From positions 1-38,174 of the forward strand of contig JAPOIC010000001.1 in NCBI GenBank assembly GCA_029979145.1: DNA of 38,174 nucleotides, read 5' to 3'. Made by a program: the position numbers and the translations under genes. A model generated the notes under the pieces. It was not told where the DNA came from. It made no database searches and saw only the letters and a list, made by a program, of their open reading frames with translations. Shown here piece after piece: positions 16,046-26,301 of this stretch. Positions within the stretch are counted from its first letter, which is position 1. Each line of letters opens with the position of its first letter. Source of the DNA: Opitutaceae bacterium. GTDB lineage: Bacteria; Verrucomicrobiota; Verrucomicrobiia; Opitutales; Opitutaceae.

Positions 16046-17800
16046 ATGAAGCACCCCTCCCGTCGCGTCCTCTCCCCCCGACGCAAAACCACCCGCGCCT
16101 CCACCCCCGCCGCCCTCGCCGCTGAGCAGGTGGCGCACTTTCATCTGCCGCCGGATTCGGAAATCGGCATCGCCATGCAACGTCTCGCCGCGCGCCTTTA
16201 TGCCGCGCACGACGACGTCGAGACGCTGTGGCGGTTGACGCTGCGCGAGCTGGCCACGCTCCCGGGCCACGACCGCGTCGCCCTGTTCAACGCCAAGAAG
16301 TTCCTCGCCTTCCAGTTGGCGAAGCTCCTCGACACGTTGCAGAACCCGACCCGCAAGGTCTACCAGAGTCTCGGCCACTCCACCGCGACCACTTTGGCCA
16401 AGGGGCCCTACCCGACCTTCGACAACGTTGCCGCGCTGTTCTCCGCGAATCCCGTCATAACGCGCACGGCCACCTACATCTTCGCGTGCTCGGAGTGGAT
16501 CGACGACGCGTTCCAAGGCCGGGAGTTTCTCCACGAGATCTATTCGCGGTTGCTGAACCCCACGTCGATCGCGCTCGCGAACCACATTGTCGATGTCGAG
16601 GCCGGCGACCAAGCCGGTGACTACCTCGCGTGGAATTTCAACAGCGGCATGGCCGCAATCGACGGCGTGCTCTCTCACCTCATCGGCCACGAGGACGTAA
16701 TTCTCGCTTCGCGCAACGTCTACGGCGGCACCTACCAGCTCCTGCACGACTGGTTCGCCCGCCGCGCCAACCTGCACGTCGGCGTGGAATTCTTCGACGG
16801 CACGACCGAAGCCGACTTCGCCGACGCGCTCGCCGCGGCGCAAACCAAGCACGCCCGCCGTCTGGCGCGCGGCCGCCGAGTCTACGTTTACCTCGAGAGC
16901 CCGTGCAATCCCCACGGCTGGTTCCTCGACGTGCCCGCGATCTGCCGTGCCGCCCACGCCGCCGGGCTCACCGTCATTCTCGATGCCACTGTTGGCACGC
17001 CGTTTCTCGTGCGGCCGTTGCAACGCCCCGAACCCGCGGAGCGTCCGGACTTCGTCATCCACAGTTACACCAAGGACCTCACCGGCGACGGCAACACGAC
17101 CGCCGGCGTGGTCATCGGCCGCAATGCCGACATGTTCACGCCCAAGGGCGATCCCGGCTGGGAGACGACGCTCTTTTGGAACGTCTATTACATCAAGGGC
17201 GCGTTCCTTGAGGCCGACAAAGCGTTCGAAGTGCTCAGCGGCATGAAGACGCTCGAGGTGCGCATGCTGCAGAAGTGCATCAACACCGTGATCCTCGCGC
17301 GCTGGCTCAATGCGCATCCCCAGATCAACGTCCATTGCCCCGCGCTACCCGAAGCCGAGAATCACGCGTTGTGCCGGCGTCTCAGCCACCTCGGCCTGCC
17401 GGCGCCACTCTTCACGATCGATTTCGAATCCGCCGGGCTCGACCGTGCGGTTTTCCAACGCTTTTTCGACTCCTTGTCGCCGATGTTCGGCCACATGGTG
17501 TCGCTTGGTCAGAACAACACTGTCGTGCTTTGTCCGGCGCTCACGTCGCACAGCGAGCTGAGTGCCGACGCGCTCCGGGCCGCGGGCATCAGCCCCACCA
17601 CCATTCGCATTGCGGTGGGCGACGAGAATCCGCGCGAGTTGATCGCAGGCTTTCGCCAGACCGCCCGTCTCGCCTTTCCGGCGGAGTTTGCCGCCGGATT
17701 CATGGACGATGAATCCGCCGATGCGCTCGTCGACGAAACCTACACCGCCGTGCACGCGGCCCACGTGCGCGCGCAGCCCCGGTTGCGCCCGGCCGGGTGA
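16046..17800 (+). CDS. Cys/Met-metabolism PLP-dependent enzyme with an N-terminal extension
   Basis: This 584-residue protein has the fold of cystathionine gamma-synthase, methionine gamma-lyase and O-acetylhomoserine sulfhydrylase. Core signs are YSRLLNPT (166-173), the FNSGMAAIDGVL block, YGGTYQLLHDWF (226-237), ESPCNPHGWFLDVPAI, LDATVGTPFL (Asp312 region) and the PLP lysine in HSYTKDLTGDGNTTAGVVIG (Lys343). The usual enzymes are about 400 residues; here about 150 residues precede the first PLP-fold motif, containing FNAKKFLAFQLAKLL and a YQSLGHSTATTLAKGPYPTFDN segment. The reaction is therefore uncertain, and no methionine-pathway gene is adjacent. The ATG at 16046 is the first in frame, and its start is Arg/Thr-rich. 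Confidence 0.82.
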   Translation: MKHPSRRVLSPRRKTTRASTPAALAAEQVAHFHLPPDSEIGIAMQRLAARLYAAHDDVETLWRLTLRELATLPGHDRVALFNAKKFLAFQLAKLLDTLQNPTRKVYQSLGHSTATTLAKGPYPTFDNVAALFSANPVITRTATYIFACSEWIDDAFQGREFLHEIYSRLLNPTSIALANHIVDVEAGDQAGDYLAWNFNSGMAAIDGVLSHLIGHEDVILASRNVYGGTYQLLHDWFARRANLHVGVEFFDGTTEADFADALAAAQTKHARRLARGRRVYVYLESPCNPHGWFLDVPAICRAAHAAGLTVILDATVGTPFLVRPLQRPEPAERPDFVIHSYTKDLTGDGNTTAGVVIGRNADMFTPKGDPGWETTLFWNVYYIKGAFLEADKAFEVLSGMKTLEVRMLQKCINTVILARWLNAHPQINVHCPALPEAENHALCRRLSHLGLPAPLFTIDFESAGLDRAVFQRFFDSLSPMFGHMVSLGQNNTVVLCPALTSHSELSADALRAAGISPTTIRIAVGDENPRELIAGFRQTARLAFPAEFAAGFMDDESADALVDETYTAVHAAHVRAQPRLRPAG

Positions 17801-17815
17801 TGACCCACTCGGCGG

Positions 17816-17844
17816 TTGACCCGCTACCGGCGCCGGCCATTGCT
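17816..17844 (+). promoter_or_regulatory. Possible promoter for the symporter pair
   Basis: TTGACC (17816-17821), a 17-base spacer and ATTGCT (17839-17844) lie immediately before the ATG at 17851. If used, the transcript would begin at or next to the start codon, that is, nearly leaderless. The -10 is weak, so this is tentative. Confidence 0.3.
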
Positions 17845-17850
17845 TGACCC

Positions 17851-18111
17851 ATGGCTACCCCTGAAAACCGCCGGGCGCACTGGCGGGCCAACCTCCGGCT
17901 GATTGTCGGCCTCATGTGCGTGTGGGCATTCGTTTCATTCGGCTGTTCGATCTTCTTTGTGGATCAGCTCGACCACATCCGGATCGGCGGCTTCAAGCTC
18001 GGGTTTTGGATGGCGCAGCAAGGTTCGATCTACGTCTTCGTCGCCCTAATCTTCATCTACGCCCGCGCGATGAAACACATCGATCGTAAATACCACGTGC
18101 ACGAGGACTAA
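17851..18111 (+). CDS. DUF4212 protein, small subunit of a sodium:solute symporter
   Basis: An 86-residue protein with two transmembrane helices: LIVGLMCVWAFVSFGCSIFF (about 22-41) and GSIYVFVALIFIYARAM (about 62-78). The first residues (NRRAHWRANLRL) and the final KHIDRKYHVHED match the small protein that is almost always encoded directly before the VC_2705-type symporter, as it is here, 42 bases upstream. The pair is thought to form a two-part sodium-coupled carboxylate transporter. The role of the small part is unknown. Confidence 0.9.
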   Translation: MATPENRRAHWRANLRLIVGLMCVWAFVSFGCSIFFVDQLDHIRIGGFKLGFWMAQQGSIYVFVALIFIYARAMKHIDRKYHVHED

Positions 18112-18153
18112 GCCTCGGACCGCGCCTTTCCACCCCACCCCTTTGCCCCAACC

Positions 18154-19884
18154 ATGAGCGTCTTCGCCTGGACCGTCCTGATTGTCGGTCTCTCCTTCAC
18201 CCTTTACCTCTACATCGCTTGGCGTTCCCGCGCTGGCTCCACGAGCGAGTTCTACGTCTCCGGCTCGTCCGTGCATCCCGTGCACAACGGCATGGCGACG
18301 GCCGCGGACTGGATGAGCGCCGCATCCTTCATCTCGATGGCGGGCATCATCTCGTTCATGGGCCGCGACGGCGGCGTCTACCTCATGGGCTGGACGGGAG
18401 GCTACGTGCTGCTGGCACTCCTGCTCGCGCCCTACCTGCGCAAGTTCGGCAAATTCACCGTGCCCAACTTTGTCGGTGACCGCTACTACTCGCAGTTCGC
18501 CCGCATCGTCGCTGTGCTCTGTGCGATCGCGGTCTCATTCACCTACGTGGCTGGCCAGATGCGCGGCGTGGGCATCGTGTTCTCGCGCTTTCTGGAGGTC
18601 GACATCAACACCGGCGTGATCATCGGCACCGGCATTGTGTTTTGCTACGCGGTGTTCGGCGGCATGAAGGGCATCACCTACACGCAGGTCGCGCAGTATT
18701 GCGTGCTCATCTTCGCCTACATGGTGCCGGCGATCTTCATCGCCATCATGATGACCGGCAATGCCGTGCCGCAGTTGGGCTTTGGCGCCGCGCTCACCGA
18801 CGGCTCCGGGGTCAACCTGCTCGACAAGCTCGACGGCATCAGCACCGAGCTGGGCTTCGCGGCCTACACCGCCGGCGTGCGGCCGACGATCGACGTCGCC
18901 GCCATCACGCTCGCGCTCATGGTCGGCACCGCCGGCCTGCCCCACGTCATCGTGCGTTTCTACACGGTGCCGAGCGTGCAGGCCGCGCGCTCCTCGGCGT
19001 TCTGGGCGATCCTGTTCATCGCCCTCCTCTACACGACGGCCCCGGCCGTCGCCGCGTTCGCCCGGACGAACCTGCTGACCACGGTCAACAACGCCTCCTA
19101 CGCCGAGGTGCCGGCGTGGTTCAAGAACTGGGAGAAGACGGGCCTGATCACCTTCACCGACAAGAACGGCGACGGGCGCATCCAGTATTACAACGACCAG
19201 AGCAAGGACGCCACCTTCCAAGCCAAGGCCACCGCCGCGGGCTGGCAGGGCAACGAACTCACCATCGACCGCGACATCATGGTTCTCGCCAACCCCGAAA
19301 TCGCCAAGCTGCCTAACTGGGTCATCGGCCTGGTTGCGGCCGGCGCCCTGGCCGCCGCACTGTCGACCGCCGCCGGCCTGCTGCTCGTGATCTCCACCGC
19401 CTTTGCCCACGACTTTGTGAAGTGTTGGGTCAAGCCCGACATCAAGGAAAAGGGCGAACTCAACTGCGCCCGCGCCGCCGCCGGCGTGGCCGTGATCATC
19501 GCCGCCTACTTCGGCATCAATCCGCCGGGCTTCGTCGCGCAGGTCGTGGCCTTCGCCTTCGGTCTCGCCGCCGCGTCATTCTTTCCAGCGATCATCATGG
19601 GCGTGTTCCAAAAACGCATGAACCGCGAGGGTGCGATCACCGGCATGGTGGTCGGCATCGTTTTCACCGCCGCCTACATCATCTGGTTCAAGTTCGTCCA
19701 CCCCGAGAACAACAACCCCGCGCATTGGTGGTTTGGCATTTCACCTGAAGGCATCGGCGCCGTGGGCATGCTGCTCAACGTCGCGGTGGCCCAGCTCATC
19801 GCGCGTTTCACCCCACCGCCGCCGGCCGACGTGCAGGAAGTCGTGGAGCACATCCGCTTCCCGCGCGAGCTCCGGGCGAAGTGA
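18154..19884 (+). CDS. Sodium:solute symporter, VC_2705 subfamily (ActP-related)
   Basis: A 576-residue member of the SSS family with about 13 membrane segments. Family blocks include ATAADWMSAASFISMAGII (47-65), GWTGGYVLLALLLAPYLRKFGKFTVPNFVGDRYYS, VTYVAGQMRGVGIVFSRFL, GTAGLPHVIVRFYTVPSVQAAR and LAAALSTAAGLLLVISTAFAHD. Substrates in the family are short monocarboxylates such as acetate. A hydrophilic loop near residues 325-365 contains DKNGDGRIQYYN (about 335-346), a match to the Asp-x-Asn-x-Asp-Gly calcium-binding loop pattern. From memory, this is common in the subfamily. It forms an operon with the DUF4212 gene and ends one base before the convergent gpsA stop. Confidence 0.93.
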   Translation: MSVFAWTVLIVGLSFTLYLYIAWRSRAGSTSEFYVSGSSVHPVHNGMATAADWMSAASFISMAGIISFMGRDGGVYLMGWTGGYVLLALLLAPYLRKFGKFTVPNFVGDRYYSQFARIVAVLCAIAVSFTYVAGQMRGVGIVFSRFLEVDINTGVIIGTGIVFCYAVFGGMKGITYTQVAQYCVLIFAYMVPAIFIAIMMTGNAVPQLGFGAALTDGSGVNLLDKLDGISTELGFAAYTAGVRPTIDVAAITLALMVGTAGLPHVIVRFYTVPSVQAARSSAFWAILFIALLYTTAPAVAAFARTNLLTTVNNASYAEVPAWFKNWEKTGLITFTDKNGDGRIQYYNDQSKDATFQAKATAAGWQGNELTIDRDIMVLANPEIAKLPNWVIGLVAAGALAAALSTAAGLLLVISTAFAHDFVKCWVKPDIKEKGELNCARAAAGVAVIIAAYFGINPPGFVAQVVAFAFGLAAASFFPAIIMGVFQKRMNREGAITGMVVGIVFTAAYIIWFKFVHPENNNPAHWWFGISPEGIGAVGMLLNVAVAQLIARFTPPPPADVQEVVEHIRFPRELRAK

Positions 19885-19885
19885 C

Positions 19886-20914
19886 TTAGGTAGTCACGCC
19901 GGGAAAGGGCGTGGCCGTCTCGCTCTTAAGGCCGCGATTCATCAGGGCCTGCAGGGCTGAGGCCGGGGCCTTGTCCTCGTAGAGGATCGCATGAATCTCG
20001 TGCAGGATGGGCGCATCGATGTCCCGCTCCTGGCACAACTCGGCGAAGGCTCGCGTGGTCCGGTAGCCTTCAACCACGGTCTTGCGACCGGCAATGACTT
20101 CGGCGGCATGGGCACCGGCGCCGATCTGCTCGCCGAACTGCCGGTTCCGGCTCCACGCACCGTGGCAGGTGCCGACGAGGTCGCCGAAACCGCTAAGGCC
20201 GTAAAACGTCTCCGGGTGCGCCCCGAGGGCGACGCCGACGCGGACCATCTCCGTCAACGCGCGCGTGAGCAGTGCGGCCCGAGCGTTGTCGCCCAACTTG
20301 AGGCCGTCGCAACAACCCGCCGCGATGGCGTAGATATTCTTAAGGCAACCGCCCAGTTCGGCGCCCACGAGATCCTCGCCGGTGTAGACCCGGAGCATCG
20401 GACTGCTGAGCGCGGCCTGAACCTCCCGGAGCGACGACGCCGGCTGGGCACTAGCGAGCACCATGGCCGCGGGTCGCCGGCCGGCGACTTCCTCGGCATT
20501 CGTCGGGCCCGTCAATGCCCCGACGGGAATCCCGGGCAAGATTTCAGCGATGATTTCAGACGGCCGCTTGTGCGTGCCGATTTCCAAGCCCTTGACCAAA
20601 CTCAACACCAAGGCCGGCGCAGCACCGGCCGGCAGCGCGGAACGGATACTCTGGCAGGTATCGCGGAGCGCATGGGAGGGACAGGCCAAGAGGATTACCT
20701 TGGTCAAATTGAGCGACGCGGCCAAATCGGCGGTGATTGACAGGCCGTCCGGCAGCGAGATTCCGGGCAGGTAGTCGGCGTTCTCCCGGCTGGCCGCCAA
20801 AGCGGCAGCGTGTTCAGGTCGACGAGGCACCAAAGTCGCGGGGTGACCGGAACGAACCAGGTGCACGGCAAAGGCCGTGCCCCAGGCGCCCGCTCCAATA
20901 ACCGTGAACTTCAT
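19886..20914 (-). CDS. gpsA: Glycerol-3-phosphate dehydrogenase (NAD(P)+)
   Basis: A 342-residue cytoplasmic enzyme that reduces dihydroxyacetone phosphate to sn-glycerol 3-phosphate for phospholipid synthesis. The N-terminal nucleotide loop is KFTVIGAGAWGTAFAVHL. Further motifs are SLVKGLEIGT, LTGPTNAEEVA, the active-site block GCLKNIYAIAAGCCDGLKLGDNARAALLTRAL, GLSGFGDLVGTC and VVEGYRTTRAFAELC. Family enzymes usually have a Pro-Ser-x-A sequence after LTGP; here it is LTGPTNAEEVA, with Thr for Ser. The ATG at 20914 is taken as start; a TTG two codons earlier is possible. lysA lies 52 bases upstream in the same direction. Confidence 0.95.
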   Translation of the reverse strand: MKFTVIGAGAWGTAFAVHLVRSGHPATLVPRRPEHAAALAASRENADYLPGISLPDGLSITADLAASLNLTKVILLACPSHALRDTCQSIRSALPAGAAPALVLSLVKGLEIGTHKRPSEIIAEILPGIPVGALTGPTNAEEVAGRRPAAMVLASAQPASSLREVQAALSSPMLRVYTGEDLVGAELGGCLKNIYAIAAGCCDGLKLGDNARAALLTRALTEMVRVGVALGAHPETFYGLSGFGDLVGTCHGAWSRNRQFGEQIGAGAHAAEVIAGRKTVVEGYRTTRAFAELCQERDIDAPILHEIHAILYEDKAPASALQALMNRGLKSETATPFPGVTT

Positions 20915-20966
20915 GCCCAAGGGTTAAGGCGCTTCTCGCGCGGGAGCACGATTTTTTTCCAAGGCC

Positions 20967-22274
20967 TTAACCTTCGAGAAAGGCAGGGATTTTTTCGTTG
21001 GCCGTCATTTGGGCGAAGGTTTCTCGCGCCGTAACCATCTCGAACGCGCTACCTTGCACCAAAACCTCGGCCGGCAGCGGCCGGCTGTTGTAGCGGCTGG
21101 CCATCGAAAATCCGTAGGCGCCTGCGCTCATCAGCGCCAACAACTCGCCCTCGCCCAGCTCCTGCAATTGGCGGTCACGCGCAAAGCAATCGCTGCTTTC
21201 GCAGATGGGACCGACCACGTCTGCCACCAGCGCTCGACGGGACGTGTCGCGCTGGAGCGGCACAATCTCGTGACGGCCGTCATAAAGCGCCGGTCGCAGC
21301 AGATCGTTCATGCCGGCGTCGATCACCAAGAAGGCCTTGCCGTCGCCGCGCTTGAGGTGTTCCACCCGGGACAGCAGGACCCCGGCGTTGGCGACAAGGA
21401 AACGCCCGTGCTCCAGCAGGATTCTCACGTCTAGCGGCTGCAGCAGCGGTAGCAATGCCTCGCCGTAAACTTCGGGGGTGAGCGGCCGCTGGGCCACGGG
21501 CTTGGCGTCCCACCACTCGGCTCGGCCGCTGGCCAACGCGTCGTCGTAAACCACGCCCATGCCCCCGCCGATGGAGAAATACTCGATACCATGGGCGCGT
21601 CTCAACTCGGCCACGAACGGAGCGGCCTTGGCCACCGCGTCCACAAACGGTCCGACCTCGGTCAGCTGCGAGCCAATGTGCATCTGCACGCCCCGAAGGG
21701 TCACGTGCCGGAGCTTGCCCAAGGCCTCGTGGATACGCTCGGCTTGGGCCAGAGGGATGCCGAATTTGTTGCCGCGCTTGCCCGTGGTGATCTTGGCGTG
21801 AGTCTTGGCGTCGACGTCCGGATTAATCCGCAGGGCCACCGGGGCCGGCCGGCCAAGGGTGCCGGCGACATGGTTGATGCGGGCCAGCTCGGGCTCACTC
21901 TCGACGTGCAGCGCCATCACCCCGTGCTCAAGGGCGAGCCGGATTTCGTCCTCCGACTTGCCCACCCCGGCAAAGACACTTCGCGAAAGATCCCCTCCAG
22001 CTGCGAGCACCCGGCGGATTTCGCCGCCGCTGACCAAGTCAAACCCCGCGCCTAGCTGGTGGAGGTGACGCAGCACGGCGAGGTTGGAGTTGGCCTTCAC
22101 GGCATAGCAGATGCCCACATCAAGCCCCGGGAGACAGGTGGCCAGCCGGCGGTAATTGTCCGCAATGGTCGTCGCGCTGTAGACGTAGGTGGGGGTCCCG
22201 TAGAGCCGCGCCACCGCCGCGAGGTCAACTGACTCGCAGTGCAGATTCTGGTTCGTGTAGTGGAAGTGGTGCAT
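20967..22274 (-). CDS. lysA: Diaminopimelate decarboxylase
   Basis: A 435-residue fold-type III PLP decarboxylase that makes L-lysine from meso-diaminopimelate. The PLP lysine is Lys60 in CYAVKANSN. Other landmarks are FDLVSGGEIRR, INPDVDAKTHAKITTG, NKFGIPL, HIGSQLT, FSIGGGMGV, the GICE-type block GPICESSDCFARDRQL with the substrate-binding Cys, and MSAGAYGFSMASRYNSRP at the C-terminus. This final motif is diagnostic for LysA against arginine or ornithine decarboxylases. The ATG at 22274 begins MHHFHYTNQNLHCE. It is divergent from the small membrane protein gene at 22360. No other lysine-pathway genes are in the window. Confidence 0.96.
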   Translation of the reverse strand: MHHFHYTNQNLHCESVDLAAVARLYGTPTYVYSATTIADNYRRLATCLPGLDVGICYAVKANSNLAVLRHLHQLGAGFDLVSGGEIRRVLAAGGDLSRSVFAGVGKSEDEIRLALEHGVMALHVESEPELARINHVAGTLGRPAPVALRINPDVDAKTHAKITTGKRGNKFGIPLAQAERIHEALGKLRHVTLRGVQMHIGSQLTEVGPFVDAVAKAAPFVAELRRAHGIEYFSIGGGMGVVYDDALASGRAEWWDAKPVAQRPLTPEVYGEALLPLLQPLDVRILLEHGRFLVANAGVLLSRVEHLKRGDGKAFLVIDAGMNDLLRPALYDGRHEIVPLQRDTSRRALVADVVGPICESSDCFARDRQLQELGEGELLALMSAGAYGFSMASRYNSRPLPAEVLVQGSAFEMVTARETFAQMTANEKIPAFLEG

Positions 22275-22318
22275 GGGGCCGCCGGAAAAATGATGTCAAA
22301 ACCGCGCGCTTGGCGAGT

Positions 22319-22347
22319 TTGACCTTGAAAAGGCAGGGGCGAATTTT
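22319..22347 (+). promoter_or_regulatory. Possible promoter for the small gene at 22360
   Basis: TTGACC (22319-22324), exactly 17 spacer bases, then AATTTT (22342-22347), 12 bases before a GTG start. Both boxes are imperfect, but spacing and position fit. Confidence 0.35.
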
Positions 22348-22359
22348 GCCAATGGCGGT

Positions 22360-22614
22360 GTGTTGCGCGCCCTGATCAATTTCCTGCACCGTCCTGCCAT
22401 CCGCTTGGGTTTGGAGCAGGATCGTCGCCGCTCCCTGCGGGACCCGCGCTTCGTGAGCTTCATGGCCTCGAGCAATCGCAAGACGCTCGACACCCATTTC
22501 CACGACACGGTGATGCGCGGCCGCCGGCTGTTGCGCCACGGCTTGGTGGCATTGGCCGCCGCCGGATTTGCCTGGATCGCGATTGAGAGCGCCAAGGCGC
22601 TCTCGGTTTTCTGA
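22360..22614 (+). CDS. Small protein with one C-terminal membrane helix, function unknown
   Basis: An 84-residue protein starting at GTG (GTG TTG CGC GCC). The first 55 residues are basic (LEQDRRRSLRDPRF, SSNRKTLDTHFHD), and residues about 60-76 (HGLVALAAAGFAWIAIES) would form one membrane helix, so the positive N-terminal part would stay inside. I do not recognise a family. The frame is supported by a plausible promoter 12 bases upstream and by the position between lysA and a lipoprotein gene. Competing minus-strand frames over the same bases are Arg/Ser-rich and look like antisense noise. Confidence 0.6.
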   Translation: MLRALINFLHRPAIRLGLEQDRRRSLRDPRFVSFMASSNRKTLDTHFHDTVMRGRRLLRHGLVALAAAGFAWIAIESAKALSVF

Positions 22615-22670
22615 GGCACACCGCTTCACGCGGTCTTGCGGTCGGGACGACCGGTCGTTGTCATTCGGGC

Positions 22671-23141
22671 ATGACCTCAATCCGTTTTCTTTCGGTGCTG
22701 GCCCTGCTGTGCGGCCTCCTCGCGTCCGGTTGCCAGACCCGCTATAGCGTGGGCGAAATTTCCGTGTCGGTGGTCGATCTCCGACCCGCCGGCAGCACCC
22801 TGCTGGAATCCCGCGCGGTGATGACCGTGCGCTACTTCAACGAGAACGTCGTCCCGGTCGCGTTCTCGGACACCAGCCACAAGCTCTACCTCAACGGCTC
22901 CTACGTGGGCAAAGCCGTCAGTAACCAGGCCGTCGGCCTTCCCCCGGCGAGCACGGTCACGCAGGAGGTCGTCGTGTTTCTGGAGAATGTCCCACTGGTG
23001 AACCAGCTCGCCCGCATGGGCCAGGACCGTTCGGTGAGCTACAAGCTCGTCAGCGTGCTCACCTACCGGAAGGGCGACGACACTGAGCGCATCCCGGCCG
23101 AGGCCAGTGGCACGATCGACCTGTCGACTTTGCTGCAATAA
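22671..23141 (+). CDS. LEA14/WHy-domain-like lipoprotein
   Basis: A 156-residue precursor with a signal peptide MTSIRFLSVLALLCGLLASGC ending in the lipobox LASGC (Cys21 lipidated). The mature part reads as an all-beta domain with SVSVVDLRPAGSTLLESRAVMTVRYFNENVVPV and HKLYLNGSYVGKAVSNQAVGLPP, which resembles the late-embryogenesis-abundant type 2 (WHy) fold, in which a single sheet domain has an N-P-N-like turn (here FNENVVP). In bacteria such lipoproteins occur in the periplasm with roles that are poorly known. A hairpin terminator lies just after the stop. Confidence 0.72.
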   Translation: MTSIRFLSVLALLCGLLASGCQTRYSVGEISVSVVDLRPAGSTLLESRAVMTVRYFNENVVPVAFSDTSHKLYLNGSYVGKAVSNQAVGLPPASTVTQEVVVFLENVPLVNQLARMGQDRSVSYKLVSVLTYRKGDDTERIPAEASGTIDLSTLLQ

Positions 23142-23147
23142 ACAGAA

Positions 23148-23177
23148 AAGCGGCCCCCGCGTGAGCAGGGACCGCTT
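23148..23177 (-). terminator. Hairpin terminator between convergent genes
   Basis: AAGCGG pairs with CCGCTT, and after a C/A mismatch CCC pairs with GGG and GC with GC. On the minus strand it is followed by TTTTCTGTTT, so it best ends the small gene at 23220-23369. For the + lipoprotein gene the U-run is lacking. Confidence 0.6.
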
Positions 23178-23219
23178 CCAGTGCAGCCCGGCGGAGATCA
23201 AGCCGCCGGACCGCAGGAG

Positions 23220-23369
23220 TTAAACGCGGACAACGGCATAGTCGTTGCAGGCGGTGCCGAGGATCCCGGCGACGCACACCACGGAGAGGGCGGCGGCCAC
23301 ACCGCCACCGAGGGCGAGGGCGGCCAGGCCGCAGATAAGGACGAATCCGATGTAGAGGTTGGTTTTCAT
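23220..23369 (-). CDS. Very small hydrophobic membrane protein, unknown function
   Basis: A 49-residue protein MKTNLYIGFVLICGLAALALGG... with two hydrophobic stretches (about 5-20 and 23-42) separated by Gly residues (LGGGVAAA), and a short polar end NDYAVVRV. It could span the membrane twice. Upstream in-frame ATGs exist (23393 and a TTG at 23441), but the charged part they add looks untidy. The gene has a terminator downstream. I do not recognise a family; tandem small hydrophobic genes of this sort sometimes encode stress peptides. Confidence 0.5.
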   Translation of the reverse strand: MKTNLYIGFVLICGLAALALGGGVAAALSVVCVAGILGTACNDYAVVRV

Positions 23370-23461
23370 GGTTGAAACGAGTGTTGCCATGAAAACCCGG
23401 CGGGCCGCGGAAAGTCGCAAAAACTTTCCTGCCTCCTCCAAACTTGCGCGGAAACGCCGCG

Positions 23462-24274
23462 TCAGGCGCCGCCGGAATTAGCCGCCGGCTTGGCCTTGAA
23501 GGCCGCGCGGAAACTCGCGCCGAGATACTCGCGGTTCATCTTCGCGATGAAGTCGTGCGAGATGAGCTTGGGACACGCAGCGGAACATTCGAATTGGTTC
23601 GTGCAATTGCCGAAGCCGAGTTCGTCCATCTTCGCCACCATGTTCAGCACGCGCGTATCACGTTCGGGCTGGCCCTGCGGCAAGAGCGCATACTGCGAGA
23701 CCTTGGCCGAGACAAAGAGCATGGCCGACGCGTTCTTGCAGGCCGCGACGCAGGCACCGCAGCCGATGCACGCGGCGGCGTCCATCGCAAGGTCCGCGTT
23801 CTCCTTCGAGATCGGCAGCGCGTTGGCGTCCTGCGCGGCACCCGTGCGGATGCTGATGAAGCCGCCCGCCTGCTGAATCTTGTCGAAGGCAGAGCGGTCG
23901 GTGACGAGGTCCTTGATGACCGGGAAAGGTTCCGCGCGGAACGGCTCGACGGTGATCACCGCACCGTCCTCGAAGCTGCGCATGTAGGTCTGGCAGGAGG
24001 CGATGCCCGTGTGCGGGCCGTGCGGCTTGCCGTCGATGACGAGAGAGCAGGTGCCGCAGATGCCTTCGCGACAATCGTGAGCGAACGCGATCGGATCCTC
24101 GCCGCGGCGCTCAAGGTCGTCGTTCACGACGTCGAGCATCTCGAGGAACGACATGTTCGGGTTGCAGTTCTGCGCCTGATACTCGACGAAGCGACCCGGC
24201 TGGTCCGCCGCAGCCTGACGCCAGATGCGCAGGGTGACCGAGATGTTCTTGGAGGAAGGATTGTCAGCGACCAT
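23462..24274 (-). CDS. sdhB: Succinate dehydrogenase/fumarate reductase iron-sulfur subunit
   Basis: A 270-residue electron-transfer subunit. A 2Fe-2S ferredoxin domain shows CREGICGTCSLVIDG with the preceding residues (about 70-84) and a fourth ligand in ASCQTYM. The C-terminal part has two cluster-binding groups, CIGCGACVAACKNAS and CTNQFECSAACPKLI, giving ligands for 4Fe-4S and 3Fe-4S centres. It takes electrons from SdhA and passes them to quinone at SdhC. The three-gene order sdhC-sdhA-sdhB on one strand, with no sdhD, fits the type B complex found in Bacteroidetes, Epsilonproteobacteria and others. It is 33 bases downstream of sdhA. ATG at 24274. Confidence 0.96.
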   Translation of the reverse strand: MVADNPSSKNISVTLRIWRQAAADQPGRFVEYQAQNCNPNMSFLEMLDVVNDDLERRGEDPIAFAHDCREGICGTCSLVIDGKPHGPHTGIASCQTYMRSFEDGAVITVEPFRAEPFPVIKDLVTDRSAFDKIQQAGGFISIRTGAAQDANALPISKENADLAMDAAACIGCGACVAACKNASAMLFVSAKVSQYALLPQGQPERDTRVLNMVAKMDELGFGNCTNQFECSAACPKLISHDFIAKMNREYLGASFRAAFKAKPAANSGGA

Positions 24275-24307
24275 CGGAGGGAAGGGATGCGGGTTGGGCC
24301 GGGCGGA

Positions 24308-26293
<1,986 letters not shown>

Positions 26294-26301
26294 GGCGGGA
26301 C

